From Loripinus fragilis (lineage: Eukaryota > Mollusca > Bivalvia > Lucinida > Lucinidae): a stretch of DNA of 64,000 nucleotides. Under the pieces are notes generated by a model. That model saw nothing but the letters and a program-made list of their open reading frames with translations, ran no database searches and had not been told where the DNA came from. Shown piece by piece: positions 1 to 17,100 of the stretch (positions are counted from its first letter, which is position 1; each line of letters starts with the position of its first letter). The stretch lies in NCBI GenBank assembly GCA_964019695.1, contig OZ026520.1, positions 29,360,120 to 29,424,119 on the forward strand. The letters are read 5' to 3'. A program made the translations under genes and the position numbers.

Positions 1-2270
<2,270 letters not shown>

Positions 2271-5200
2271 TGGAACAATATAATAATAGGCACAGCCGCT
2301 GGCTCAGCTGTTAAAATGCACGGAACAATGTAAATAACAGGCTGGGCTGGGCTGCGTTGTTTTCTGTAAAAAATTCACGGAAAAATCTAAATAACAGGCC
2401 AGGCTGGTGGTTCAGTTGTTAAAATGCACTGAACAATGTAAATAATAGGCCGGGCTGCGTGGTTATCTGTTAAATGCATGGAGCAATGTAAATAACAGGC
2501 CATGCTGAGTGATGAGCTGTTATAATGCATGGAACAATGTAAATAACAAGCTGGGCTGCGTGATTAGCTGTTAAAATGCATGAAACAATGTAAATAACAG
2601 GCCCAGCTGCTGGTTTAGCTGTTAAAATGGGCGGAAAAATGTAAATAACAGGCTGGGCTGCCTAATCATCTGTTAAAATGCACAGAACAATGTAAATAAC
2701 CAGCCAGGCTAGGTAATCATCTGTTAAAATGCTCCGAACAATGTAAATAACAGGCAATCTGTTAAAATGCTTCGAACAATGTAAATAACAGGCACGACTT
2801 CTGGTTCAGCTGTTAAAATGCATGGAACAATGTAAATAACAGGCCAGGCTGCGTGAGTATCTGCTAAAATGGACAGAACAATGTAAATGACAGACGAGGC
2901 TGCTGGTTTAGCTGTTAAACTGTACAGAACAATTAAAATAACAGGCCAGGCTAAGTAATCAGCTGTTATAATGCACGGAACAATGTAAATAACAGGCTGG
3001 GCTGCGTGATAAACGGTTAAAATGCATGGAACAATGAAAATAACAAGCAAGGCTGCGTAATCATCTTTTAAAATGTTCAGAGCAATGTAAATAACAGGCC
3101 GTGCTAAGTGATCAGCTCTTATAATGAACGGACAAATGTAAATAACAGGCTGGGCTGCGTGATTTACGGTTAAAATGCACGAAACAATGTAAATAACAGG
3201 CCAGGCTGCTGGTTCAGCTGTAAAAATGAACGGAACAATGTAAATAACAGGCAGGGCTGAGTGATCAGCTGTTATAATGAATGGAACAATGTAAATAACA
3301 GGCCGGGCTGAGTGATAAGCTGTTATAATGCACGGAACAATGTAAATAACAGGCCAAGCTGCGAGATTATCTGTTATGATGCACGGAACAATGTAAACAA
3401 CAGGCCGTGCTGAGTGATGAGCTGTTATAATGCATGGAACAATGTAAATAACAGGCGAGGCTGCTGGTTCAGCTGTTAAATTACATGGAACAATGTAAAT
3501 TACAGGCTAGGCTGCGAAATTATCTGTTAAAATGCACAAAACAATGTAAATAACAGGCCAGACTGAGTGATCAGCTGTTATAATGCATGGAACAATGTAA
3601 ATAACAGGCCTGGCTGCGGGATCAGCTGTTAAAATGCATGGAACAATGTAAATAACAAGCCGTCTGCGTAATCATCTATTAAAATGCTCGGAACAATGTA
3701 ATTTACAGGCTGGGCTGCTTGTTCAGCTGTTAAAATGCACGGAACAATGTAAATGACAGACTGGGCTGTGTTATTATCTATTAAAAATGTACGGTACAAT
3801 GTATATAACAGGCCATGCTGCTAGGTTCAGCTGTTACAATCCACGGAACAATGTTAATAACAGGCCGGGCTGAGTGATTAGCTGGTATAATGCACGGAAC
3901 AGCGTAAATAACAGGTTGGGCTGCTGGTTCAGCTTTTAAAATGCACGGAACAATGTAAATAACAGGCCATGCTGCTAGGTTCAGCTGTAACAATGCATTG
4001 AACAATGTAAATAACAGGCCAGGCTGAGTGATTAGCTGCTATAATGCACAGAACAATAAAAATAACAGGCCAGGCTTCGTGATTAACGGTTAAAATGCAC
4101 ATTACAGTGTAAATAAACGGCCAGGCTGCTGGTTCAGCTGTTAAAATGCACGGAACTATGTAAATAACAGGCCAGGCCGAGTGATTAGCTTGTATAATGA
4201 ACGGAACAACGTAAATAACAGGTTGGGCTGCTGGTTAGCTTTTAAAATGCACGGAACAATGTAAATAACAGGACGGGCTGAGTGTTCAGCTGTTAGAATG
4301 CATGGAACACTGTAAATAACAGGCCTGGCTGCGCTATTATCTGTTAAAATACACGGAACAATGTAAATGAAAGGCAAGGCTGCTGGTTCAGCTGTTAAAA
4401 TGCACGAAACAATGTAAATAACAGACCGGGCTGTGTTATTATCTGTTAAAATGTACGGAACAACGAAATAACAGGCCTTCTGCTGGTTCAGCTGTTAAAA
4501 TGCACTGAACAATGTAAATAACAGGCGGGGATGAGTGATTAGCTGTTATAATGCACGGAACAATAAAAATAACAGGCCAGGCTTCGCGATTAACGGTTAA
4601 AATGCACATTACAATGTAAATAACAGGCTGGTATAATGCCGGAACAACGTAAATAACAGATCGGACGCTAGACCATCTGTTAAAATGCACAGAACAATGT
4701 AAATAACAGGCCGGGCTGAGTGATCAGCTGTTATAATGCATGGTTTAATGTGAATAACAGGCTGGGCTTCGTGATCAGCTGTAAAAATGCATGGAACAAT
4801 GTAAGCAATAGGCTTGGCTACGAGATCAGCTTAATAGTGCACGGAACAATGTAACTGACAAGTCTGGCTGCGTGATCAGCTGTTAAAATGCACGGAACAA
4901 TGTAAATAACAGGCTGGGCTGAGTGATTAGCTGTTATAATGCACGGAACAATAAAAATAACAGGTCAGGCTTCGCGATTAACGGTTAAAATGCACATTAC
5001 AATGTAAATAACAGGCCAGGCTGCTAGTTCAGCTGTTAAAATGCACGGAACAATGTAAATTACAGGCCAGGCTGAGTAATGAGCTGGTATAATGCACGGA
5101 ACAACGTAAATAATAGGTCGGGCCGCTGGTCCATCTGTTAAAATGCACAGAACAATGTAAATAACAGGGCGGGCTGAGTGATCAGCTGTTATAATGCATG

Positions 5201-6199
5201 GTTTAATGTAAATAACAGGCTGGGCTTCGTGATCAGCTGTAAAAATGTATGGAACAATGTAAACAATAGGCTTGGCTACGAGATCAGCTTTATAGTGCAC
5301 GGAACAATGTAACTGACAGGTCTGGCTGCGTGATCAGCTGTTAAAATGCACAGAACAATGTAAATAACAGGCGAGGCTGCTGGTTCAGCTGTTAAAATAA
5401 ACGGAATAATGTAAATAACAGGTCAAGCTGAGTCATCAGCTGTTATATTGCACAGAACAATGTATATAAAATGCAGGGTTGCTGGTTCAGCTGTTAATGC
5501 ACAGAACAGAACAATGTGAATAACAGGCTCGGCTGCATAAGCATCTGTTTAAATGCACATAACAATGTTATTAACAGGCCAGGCTGCGTAATCATCTGTT
5601 AAAATGCACGGATCAATGTTAATAACAGCCTGGGCTGCTGGTTCAGCTGTTTAAATGCACGGTACAATTAAAATAACAGGCCAGGCTGAGTGATCAGCTG
5701 TTATAATGCACGGAACAATGTAAATAACAGGCTGTGCTGCGTGATTAACGGTTAAAATGCATGGAACAATGAAAATAACAAGCAAGGCTGCGTAATCATC
5801 TTTTAAAATGCTCAGAACAATGTAAATAACAGGCCGTGCTAAGTGATCAGCTCTTATAATGAACGGACCAATGTAAATAACAGGCTGGGCTGCGTGATTA
5901 ACGGTTAAAATGCACGGAACAATGTTAATAACAGGCCAGGCTGCTGGTTCAGCTGTAAAAATGCACGGAACAATGTAAATAATAGCCTGTGTAGAGTGAT
6001 CAGCTGTTATAATGAATGGAACAATGTAAATAACAGGCCGGGCTGAGTGATAAGCTGTTATAATCCACGGAACAATGTAAATAACAGGCCAAGCTGCGAG
6101 ATTATCTGTTATGATGCACATTGTTCCAATGTAAATAACAGGCCGTGCTGAGTGATGAGCTGTTATAATGCATGGAACAATGTAAATAACAGGCGAGGC

Positions 6200-8460
6200 T
6201 GCTGGTTCAGCTGTTAAATTGCATGGAACAATGTAATCTACAGGCTAGGCTGCGAAATCATCTGTTAAAATGCACAAAACAATGTTAATAACAGGCCAGG
6301 CTGAGTGATCAGCTGTTATAATGCATGGAACAATGTAAATAACAGGCCTGGACTGCTTTTTCAGCTGTTAAAATGCACTGAACAATGTAAATAACAGACT
6401 GGGCTGTGTTATTATCTGTTAAAATGTACGGAACAATGTAAATAACAGACCAGGCTGAGTGCTTAGCTGGTTTAATGCACGGAACAACGTAAATAACAGG
6501 TTTGGCTGCTGGTTCAGCTTTTAAAATGCACGGAACAATGTAAATAACAGAACAGGCTGAGTGTTCAGCTGTTTTAATGCATAGAACAATGTAAACAACA
6601 GGCCCGGCTGCGCTATGATCTGTTAAAATGCACGGAACAATGTAAATAACAGGCAAGGCTGCTTGTTCAGCTGTTAAAATGCACGGAACAATGTAAATAA
6701 CAGACCAGGCTGTGTTATTTTCTGTTAAAATGCACGGAACAATGTAAATAACAGGCCGGGCTGAGTGATTAGCTGTTATAATGCATGGAACAATGTAAAT
6801 AACAGGCGAGGCTGCTGGTTCAGCTGTTAAATTGCATGGAACAATGTAAATTACAGGCTAGGCTGCGAAATCATCTGTTAAAATGCACAAAACAATGTTA
6901 ATAACAGGCCAGGCTGAGTGATCAGCTGTTATAATGCATGGAACAATGTAAATAACAGGCCTGGCTGCGGGATCAGCTGTTTAAATGCATGGAACAATGT
7001 AAATAACAAGCCATCTGCGTAATCATCTATTAAAATGCTCGGAACAATGTAATTTACAGGCTGGACTGCTTGTTCAGCTGTTAAAATGCACTGAACAATG
7101 TAAATAACAGACTGGGCTGTGTTATTATCTGTTAAAATGTACGGAACAATGTAAATAACAGACCAGGCTGAGTGCTTAGCTGGTTTAATGCACGGAACAA
7201 CGTAAATAACAGATTGGGCTGCTGGTTCAGCTTTTAAAATGCACGGAACAATGTAAATAACAGAACAGGCTGAGTGTTCAGCTGTTTTAATGCATGGAAC
7301 AATGTAAATAACAAGCCCGGCTGCGCTATGATCTGTTAAAATGCACGGAACAATGTAAATAACAGGCAAGGCTGCTGGTTCAGCTGTTAAAATGCACGGA
7401 ACAATGTAAATAACAGACCAGGCTGTGTTATTTTCTGTTAAAATGCACGAAACAATGTAAATAACAGGCCGGGCTGAGTGATTAGCTGTTATAATGCATG
7501 GAACAATGTAAATAACAGGCGAGGCTGCTGGTTCAGCTGTTAAATTGCATGGAACAATGTAAATTACAGGCTAGGCTGCGAAATCATCTGTTAAAATGCA
7601 CAAAACAATGTTAATAACAGGCCAGGCTGAGTGATCAGCTGTTATAATGCATGGAACAATGTAAATAACAGGCCTGGCTGCGGGATCAGCTGTTTAAATG
7701 CATGGAACAATGTAAATAACAAGCCATCTGCGTAATCATCTATTAAAATGCTCGGAACAATGTAATTTACAGGCTGGACTGCTTGTTCAGCTGTTAAAAT
7801 GCACTGAACAATGTAAATAACAGACTGGGCTGTGTTATTATCTGTTAAAATGTACGGAACAATGTAAATAACAGACCAGGCTGAGTGCTTAGCTGGTTTA
7901 ATGCACGGAACAACGTAAATAACAGGTTGGGCTGCTGGTTCAGCTTTTAAAATGCACGGAACAATGTAAATAACAGAACAGGCTGAGTGTTCAGCTGTTT
8001 TAATGCATAGAACAATGTAAATAACAGGCCCGGCTGCGCTATGATCTGTTAAAATGCACGGAACAATGTAAATAACAGGCAAGGCTGCTGGTTCAGCTGT
8101 TAAAATGCACGGAACAATGTAAATAACAGACCAGGCTGTGTTATTTTCTGTTAAAATGCACGGAACAATGTAAATAACAGGCCGGGCTGAGTGATTAGCT
8201 GTTATAATGCATGGAACAATGTAAATTACAGGCTAGGCTGCGAAATCATCTGTTAAAATGCACAAAACAATGTTAATAACAGGCCAGGCTGAGTGATCAG
8301 CTGTTATAATGCATGGAACAATGTAAATAACAGGCCTGGCTGCGGGATCAGCTGTTTAAATGCATGGAACAATGTAAATAACAAGCCATCTGCGTAATCA
8401 TCTATTAAAATGCTCGGAACAATGTAATTTACAGGCTGGACTGCTTGTTCAGCTGTTAAA
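6200..8460 (+). repeat. 713-bp higher-order repeat, three copies
   Basis: Fourteen 51-bp units form a repeat of about 713 bp. The landmark CAGGCTAGGCTGCGAAATCA occurs at 6241, 6854, 7567 and 8229. The spacings are 613, 713 and 662 bp, so neighbouring copies differ by loss of about two units and one unit. Copies are nearly identical at base level, which points to recent amplification by unequal exchange. Confidence 0.85.
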
Positions 8461-11139
8461 ATGCACTGAACAATGTAAATAACAGGCCGGGCTGAGTGAT
8501 TAGCTGTTATAATGCACGGAACAATAAAAATTACAGGCCAGGCGTCACGATTAACGGTTAAAATGCACATTACAATGTATATAAAAGGCCAAGCTGCTAG
8601 TTCAGCTGTTAAAACGCACGGAACAATGTAAATAACAGACCAGGCTGAGTGATTAGCTGGTATAATGCACGGAACAACGTAAAAAACAGGTCGGGCTGCT
8701 GGTTCAGCTGTAACAATGCACGGAACAATATAAATAACAGGACGGGCTGAGTGTTCAGCTGTTATAATGCACGGAACAATGTAAATAACATGTTGGGCTG
8801 CGTGATAAACGGTTAATATGCATGGAACAATGAAAATAACAAGCAAGGCTGCGTAATCATCTGTTAAAATGCTCAGATCAATGCAAATAACAGGCCGTGC
8901 TTAGTGATCAGCTCTTATAATGAATAGACAAATGTAAATTACAGGCTGGGCTGCGTGATTTACGGTTAAAATGCACGAAACAATGTAAATAACAGGCCAG
9001 GCTGCTGGTTCAGCTGTAAAAATGCACGGAAAAATGTAAATAACAGGACAGATAGAGTGATCAGCTGTTATAATGAATGGAACAATGTAAACAACAGGCC
9101 GGGCTGAGTGATAAGCTGTTATAATGCACGGAACAATGTAAATAACAGCCAAGCTGCGAGATTATCTGTTATGATGCACGGAACAATGTAAACAACAGGC
9201 CATGCTGAGTGATGAGCTGTTATATTGCATGGAACAATGTAAATAACAGGCGAGGCTGCTGGTTCAGCTGTTAAATTGCATGGAACAATGTAAATTACAG
9301 GCTAGGCTGCGAAATCATCTGTTAAAATGCACAGAACAATGTTAATAACAGGCCAGGCTGAGTGATCAGCTGTTATAATGCATGGAACAATGTAAATAAC
9401 AGGCCTGGCTGCGGAATCAGCTGTTTTAAATGCATGGAACAATGTAAATAACAAGCCGTCTGCATAATTATCTATTAAAATGCTCGGAACAATGTAATTT
9501 ACAGGCTGGGCTGCTAGGTTCAGCTGTTACAATCCACGGAACAATGTTAATAACAGGCTGGGCTGAGTGATTAGCTGGTATAATGCACGGAACAAAGTAA
9601 ATAACAGGTTGGGCTGCTGGTTCAGCTTTAAAAATGCACGGAACAATGTAAATAACAGGCCATGCTGCTAGGTTCAGCTGTTACAATGCACGGAACAATG
9701 TAAATAACAGGCCAGGCTGAGTGATAAGCTGCTATAATGCACAGAACAATAAAAATAACAGGCCAGGCTTCGTGATTAACGGTTAAAATGCACATTACAG
9801 TGAAGATAAACGGCCAGGCTGCTGGTTCAGCTGTTTAAATGCACGGAACTATGTAAATAACAGGCCAGGCTGAGTGATTAGCTGGTATAATGCACGGAAC
9901 AACGTAAATAACAGGTTGGGCTGCTGGTTTAGCTTTTAAAATGCACGGAACAACTTAAATAAAAGGACGGGCTGAGTGTTCAGCTGTTATAATGCATGGA
10001 ACAATGTAAATAACAGGCCTGGCTGCGCTATTATCTGTGAAAATGCATGGAACAATGTAAATAAAAGGCAAGGCTGGTGGTTCAGCTGTTAAAATGCACG
10101 GAACAATGTAAATAACAGACCAGGCTGTGTTATTATCGATTAAAATGTACGGAACAACGAAATAACAGGCCTTCTGCTGGTTCAGCTGTTAAAATGCATG
10201 GAACAATGTAAATAACAGGCGGGGCTGAGTGATTAGCTGTTATAATGCACGGAACAATAAAAATAACAGGCCAGGCTTCGCGTTTAACGGTTAAAATGCA
10301 CATTACAATGTAAATAACAGGCCAGGCTGCTAGTTCAGCTGTTAAAATGCACGGAACAATGTAAATAACAGGCCAGGCTGAGTGATTAGCTGGTATAATG
10401 CACAGAACAACGTAAATAACAGGTCGGGTCGCTGGTCCATCTGTTAAAATGCACAGAACAATGTAAAAAACAGGCCGGGCTGAGTGATCAGCTGTTATAA
10501 TGCATAGAACAATGTAAATAACAGGCCCGGCTTCGTGATCAGCTGTAAAAATGCATGGAACAATGTAAGCAATAGGCTCGGCTACGAGATCAGCTTTATA
10601 GTGCACGGAACAATGTAACTGACAGGTCTGGCTGCGTGATCAGGTGTTAAAATGCACGGAACAATGTAAATAACAGGCCGGGCCGAGTGATTAGCTGTTA
10701 TAATGCACGTAACAATAAAAATAACAGGCCAGGCTTCGCGATTAACGGTTAAAATGCACATTACAATGTAAATAACAGGCCAGGCTATTGGTTCAGCTGT
10801 TAAAATGCACGGAACAATGTAGATAACAGGCTAGGCTGAGTGATTAGCTGATATAATGCACGAAACAACGTAAATAACAGGTCGGGCCGCTGTTCCATCT
10901 GTTAAAATGCACAGAACAATGTAAATAACAGGCCGGGATGAGTGATCAGCTGTTATAATGCATGGTTTAATGTAAATAACAGGCTGGGCTTCGTTATCAG
11001 CTGTAAAAATGTATGGAACAATGTAAGCAATAGGCTTGGCTACGAGATCAGCTTTTTAGTGCACGGAACAATGTAACTGACAGGTCTGGCTGCGAGTTCA
11101 GGTGTTAAAATGCACAGAAAAATGTAAATAACAGGCTAG

Positions 11140-14100
11140 GCTGCTGGTTCAGCTGTTAAAATGCATGGAACAATGGAAATAACAGGTCAAGTTGGGTCAT
11201 CAGCTGTTATATTGAACAATGTATATAACATGCAGGGCTGCTGGTTCAGCTGTTAATGCACAGAACAATGTGAATAACAGGCTCGGCTGCGTAATCATCT
11301 GTTTAAATGCGCATAACAATGTTAATAACAGGCCAGGCTGCGTAATCATCTGTTAAAATGCACGGATCAATGTTAATAACAGCCTGGGCTGCGTAATCAT
11401 CTGTTTAAATGCACAGAACAATGTTAATAATAGGCCAGGCTTAGTGATCAGCTGTTATAATGCACGGAACAATTAAAATAACAGGCCAGACTTAGTGATC
11501 AGCTGTTATAATGCACGGAACAATGTAAATAACAGGCAGGGCTGCGTTATCATCTTTTAAAATGCTCAGAACAATGTAAATAACAGGCCATGCTAAGAAA
11601 TAAGCTCTTATAAAGAACGGACCAATGTAAATAACAGGCTGGGCTGCGTGATTTACGGTTAAAATGCACGGAACAATGTTAATAACAGGCCAGGCTGCTG
11701 GTGCAGCTGTAAAAATGCACGGAAAAATGTAAATAACAGGCCAGATAGAGTGATCAGCTGTTATAATGAATGGAACAATGTAAATAACAGGCCGGGCTGA
11801 GTGATAAGCTGTTATAATCCACGGAACAATGTAAATAACAGGCCAAGCTGCGAGATTATCTGTTATGATGCACATTGTTCCAATGTAAATAAAAGGCCGT
11901 GCTGAGTGTTGAGCTGTTATAATGCATGGAACAATGTAAATAACAGGCGAGGCTGCTGGTTCAGCTGTTAAACTGCATGGAACAATGTAAATTACAGGCT
12001 AGGCTGCGTAATCATCTGTTTAAATGCACAGAACAATGTTAATAATAGGCCAGGCTGAGTGATCAGCTGTTATAATGCATGGAACAATGTAAATAACAGG
12101 CCTGGCTGCGGGATCAGCTGTTAAAATGCATGGAACAATGTAAATAACAAGCCATCTGCGTAATCATCTATTAAAATGCTCGGAACAATGTAATTAACAG
12201 GCTGGGCTGCTTGTTCAGCTGTTAAAATGCATTGAACAATGTAAATAACAGGCCGGGCTAAGTGATCAGCTGTTATAATGCATGGATTAATGTAAATAAC
12301 AGGCTGGGCTTCTTGATCAGCTGTACAAATGCATGGAACAATGAAAACAAAGGCTTGGCTACGAGATCAGCTTTATAGTGCACGGAACAATGTAACTGAC
12401 AGGTCTGGCTGCGTGATCAGCTGTTAAAATACATGTTAAAATACATGTTAAAATAAATGTAAATAACAGGCGAGGCTGCTGGTTCAGCTAATAAAATGCA
12501 CGGAACAATGGAAATAACAGGTCAAGCTGTGTCATCAGCTGTTATATTGCACAGAACAATGTATATAACATGCAGGGCTGCTGGTTCAGCTGTTAATGCA
12601 CAGAACAATGTGAATAACAGGTTTGGCTGCTTAATCATCTGTTTAAATGCACATAACAATGTTAATAACAGGCCAGGCTGCGTAATCATCTGTTAAAATG
12701 CACGGATCAATGTTAATGACAGCCTGGGCTGCTGGTTTAGCTGTTAGAATGCAAGGGACAATGTAAATATCAAAACTGGATGCATGATTATCTTTTAAAT
12801 GCACCGAACAATGTAAAAACAGGCGAGGCTGCTGGTTTAGCTGTTAAAATGCACGGAACAATGCAATTAACAAGCCGGGCTGCATTATTATCTGTTAAAA
12901 TGCACGGAACAATGTAAATAACAGGCTGGGCTGCGTTTTTATCTCTTAAAATGCACGGATCAATGTTAATAACAGCCTGGGCCGCTGTTCCATCTGTTAA
13001 AATGCACAGAACAATGTAAATAACAGGCCGGGCTGAGTGATCAGCTGTTATAATGCATGGTTTAATGTAAATAACAGGCTGGGCTTCGTTATCAGCTGTA
13101 AAAATGTATGGAACAATGTAAGCAATAGGCTTGGCTACGAGATCAGCTTTTTAGTGCACGGAACAATGTAACTGACAGGTCTGGCTGCGTGATCAGGTGT
13201 TAAAATGCACAGAAAAATGTAAATAACAGGCTAGGCTGCTGGTTCAGCTGTTAAAATGCACGGAACAATGGAAATAACAGGTCAAGTTGGGTCATCAGCT
13301 GTTATATTGAACAATGTATATAACATGCAGGGCTGCTGGTTCAGCTGTTAATGCACAGAACAATGTGAAAAACAGGCTCGGCTGCGTAATCATCTGTTTA
13401 AATGTGCATAACAATGTTAATAACAGGCCAGGCTGCGTAATCATCTGTTAAAATGCACGGATCAATGTTAATAACAGCCTGGGCTGCTGGTTCAGCTGTT
13501 AAAATGCACGGAACAATTAAAATAACAGGCCAGGCTTAGTGATCAGCTGTTATAATGCACGGAACAATTAAAATAACAGGTCAGGCTTAGTGATCAGCTG
13601 TAATAATGCACGGAACAATGTAAATAACAGGCAGGGCTGCGTGATTAACGGTTAAAATGCATGGAACAATGAAAATAACAAGCAAGGCTGCGTAATCATC
13701 TTTTAAAATGCTCAGAACAATGTAAATAACAGGCCATGCTAAGAAATAAGCTCTTATAAAGAACGGACCAATGTAAATAACAGGCTGGGCTGCGTGATTT
13801 ACGGTTAAAATGCACGGAACAATGTTAATAACAGGCCAGGCTGCTGGTGCAGTTGTAAAAATGCACGGAAAAATGTAAATAACAGGCCAGATAGAGTGAT
13901 CAGCTGTTATAATGAATGGAACAATGTAAATAACAGGCCGGGCTGAGTGATAAGCTGTTATAATCCACGGAACAATGTAAATAACAGGCCAAGCTGCGAG
14001 ATTATCTGTATACATTGTTCCAATGTAAATAAAAGGCCGTGCTGAGTGTTGAGCTGTTATAATGCATGGAACAATGTAAATAACAGGCGAGGCTGCTGGT

Positions 14101-17100
14101 TCAGCTGTTAAATTGCATGGAACAATGTAAATTACAGGCTAGGCTGCGTAATCATCTGTTTAAATGCACAGAACAATGTTAATAATAGGCCAGGCTGAGT
14201 GATCAGCTGTTATAATGCATGGAACAATGTAAATAACAGGCCTGGCTGCGGGATCAGCTGTTAAAATGCATGGAACAATGTAAATAATAAGCCATCTGCG
14301 TAATCATCTATTAAAATGCTCGGAACAATGTAATTTACAGGCTGGGCTGCTTGTTCAGCTGTTAAAATGCATTGAACAATGTAAATAACAGGCCGGGCTG
14401 AATGATCAGCTGTTATAATGCATGGATTAATGTAAATAACAGGCTGGGCTTCTTGATCAGCTGTACAAATGCATGGAACAATGAAAACAATAGGCTTGGC
14501 TACGAGATCAGCTTTATAGTGCACGGAACAATGTAACTGACAGGTCTGGCTGCGTGATCAGCTGTTAAAATACATGTTAAAATACATGTTAAAATAAATG
14601 TAAATAACAGGCGAGGCTGCTGGTTCAGCTAATAAAATGCACGGAACAATGGAAATAACAGGTCAAGCTGTGTCATCAGCTGTTATATTGCACAGAACAA
14701 TGTATATAACTTGCAGGGCTGCTGGTTCAGCTGTTAATGCACAGAACAATGTGAATAACAGGTTTGGCTGCTTAATCATCTGTTTAAATGCACATAACAA
14801 TGTTAATAACAGGCCAGGCTGCGTAATCATCTGTTAAAATGCACGGATCAATGTTAATGACAGCCTGGGCTGCTGGTTTAGCTGTTAGAATGCAAGGGAC
14901 AATGTAAATATCAAAACTGGATGCATGATTATCTTTTAAATGCACCGAACAATGTAAAAACAGGCGAGGCTGCTGGTTTAGCTGTTAAAATGCACGGAAC
15001 AATGCAAATAACAAGCCGGGCTGCATTATTATCTGTTAAAATGCACGGAACAATGTAAATAACAAGCCGGGCTGCATTATTATCTGTTAAAATGCAAGGA
15101 ACAATGTAAATAACAGGCTGGGCTGCGTTTTTATCTCTTAAAATGCACGGATCAATGTTAATAACAGCCTGGGCCGCTGTTCCATCTGTTAAAATGCACA
15201 GAACAATGTAAATAACAGGCCGGGCTGAGTGATCAGCTGTGCTGTTATAATGCATGGTTTAATGTAAATAACAGGCTGGGCTTCGTTATCAGCTGTAAAA
15301 ATGTATGGAACAATGTAAGCAATAGGCTTGGCTACGAGATCAGCTTTTTAGTGTACGGAACAATGTAACTGACAGGTCTGGCTGCGTGATCAGGTGTTAA
15401 AATGCACAGAAAAATGTAAATAACAGGCTAGGCTGCTGGTTCAGCTGTTAAAATGCACGGAACAATGGAAATAACAGGTCAAGTTGGGTCATCAGCTGTT
15501 ATATTGAACAAAGTATATAACATGCAGGGCTGCTGGTTCAGCTGTTAATGCACAGAACAATGTGAATAACAGGCTCGGCTGCGTAATCATCTGTTTAAAT
15601 GCGCATAACAATGTTAATAACAGGCCAGGCTGCGTAATCATCTGTTAAAATGCACGGATCAATGTTAATAACAGCCTGGGCTGCGTAATCATCTGTTTAA
15701 ATGCACAGAACAATGTTAATAATAGGCCAGGCTTAGTGATCAGCTGTTATAATGCACGGAACAATTAAAATAACAGGCCAGACTTAGTGATCAGCTGTTA
15801 TAATGCACGGAACAATGTAAATAACAGGCAGGGCTGCGTTATCATCTTTTAAAATGCTCAGAACAATGTAAATAACAGGCCATGCTAAGAAATAAGCTCT
15901 TATAAAGAACGGACCAATGTAAATAACAGGCTGGGCTGCGTGATTTACGGTTAAAATGCACGGAACAATGTTAATAACAGGCCAGGCTGCTGGTGCAGCT
16001 GTAAAAATGCACGGAAAAATGTAAATAACAGGCCAGATAGAGTGATCAGCTGTTATAATGAATGGAACAATGTAAATAACAGGCCGGGCTGAGTGATAAG
16101 CTGTTATAATCCACGGAACAATGTAAATAACAGGCCAAGCTGCGAGATTATCTGTATACATTGTTCCAATGTAAATAAAAGGCCGTGCTGAGTGTTGAGC
16201 TGTTATAATGCATGGAACAATGTAAATAACAGGCGAGGCTGCTGGTTCAGCTGTTAAATTGCATGGAACAATGTAAATTACAGGCTAGGCTGCGTAATCA
16301 TCTGTTTAAATGCACAGAACAATGTTAATAATAGGCCAGGCTGAGTGATCAGCTGTTATAATGCATGGAACAATGTAAATAACAGGCCTGGCTGCGGGAT
16401 CAGCTGTTAAAATGCATGGAACAATGTAAATAACAAGCCATCTGCGTAATTATCTATTAAAATGCTCGGAACAATGTAATTTACAGGCTGGGCTGCTTGT
16501 TCAGCTGTTAAAATGCATTGAACAATGTAAATAACAGGCCGGGCTGAGTGATCAGCTGTTATAATGCATGGATTAATGTAAATAACAGGCTGGGCTTCTT
16601 GATCAGCTGTACAAATGCATGGAACAATGAAAACAATAGGCTTGGCTACGAGATCAGCTTTATAGTGCACGGAACAATGTAACTGACAGGTCTGGCTGCG
16701 TGATCAGCTGTTAAAATACATGTTAAAATACATGTTAAAATAAATGTAAATAACAGGCGAGGCTGCTGGTTCAGCTAATAAAATGCACGGAACAATGGAA
16801 ATAACAGGTCAAGCTGTGTCATCAGCTGTTATATTGCACAGAACAATGTATATAACATGCAGGGCTGCTGGTTCAGCTGTTAATGCACAGAACAATGTGA
16901 ATAACAGGTTTGGCTGCTTAATCATCTGTTTAAATGCACATAACAATGTTAATAACAGGCCAGGCTGCGTAATCATCTGTTAAAAAGCACGGATCAATGT
17001 TAATGACAGCCTGGGCTGCTGGTTTAGCTGTTAGAATGCAAGGGACAATGTAAATATCAAAACTGGATGCATGATTATCTTTTAAATGCACCGAACAATG

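Noticed and set aside
12496..16983. Three identical 66-codon plus-strand frames
   Set aside because: Identity results from the 2.14-kb higher-order repeat, not from a conserved gene family.
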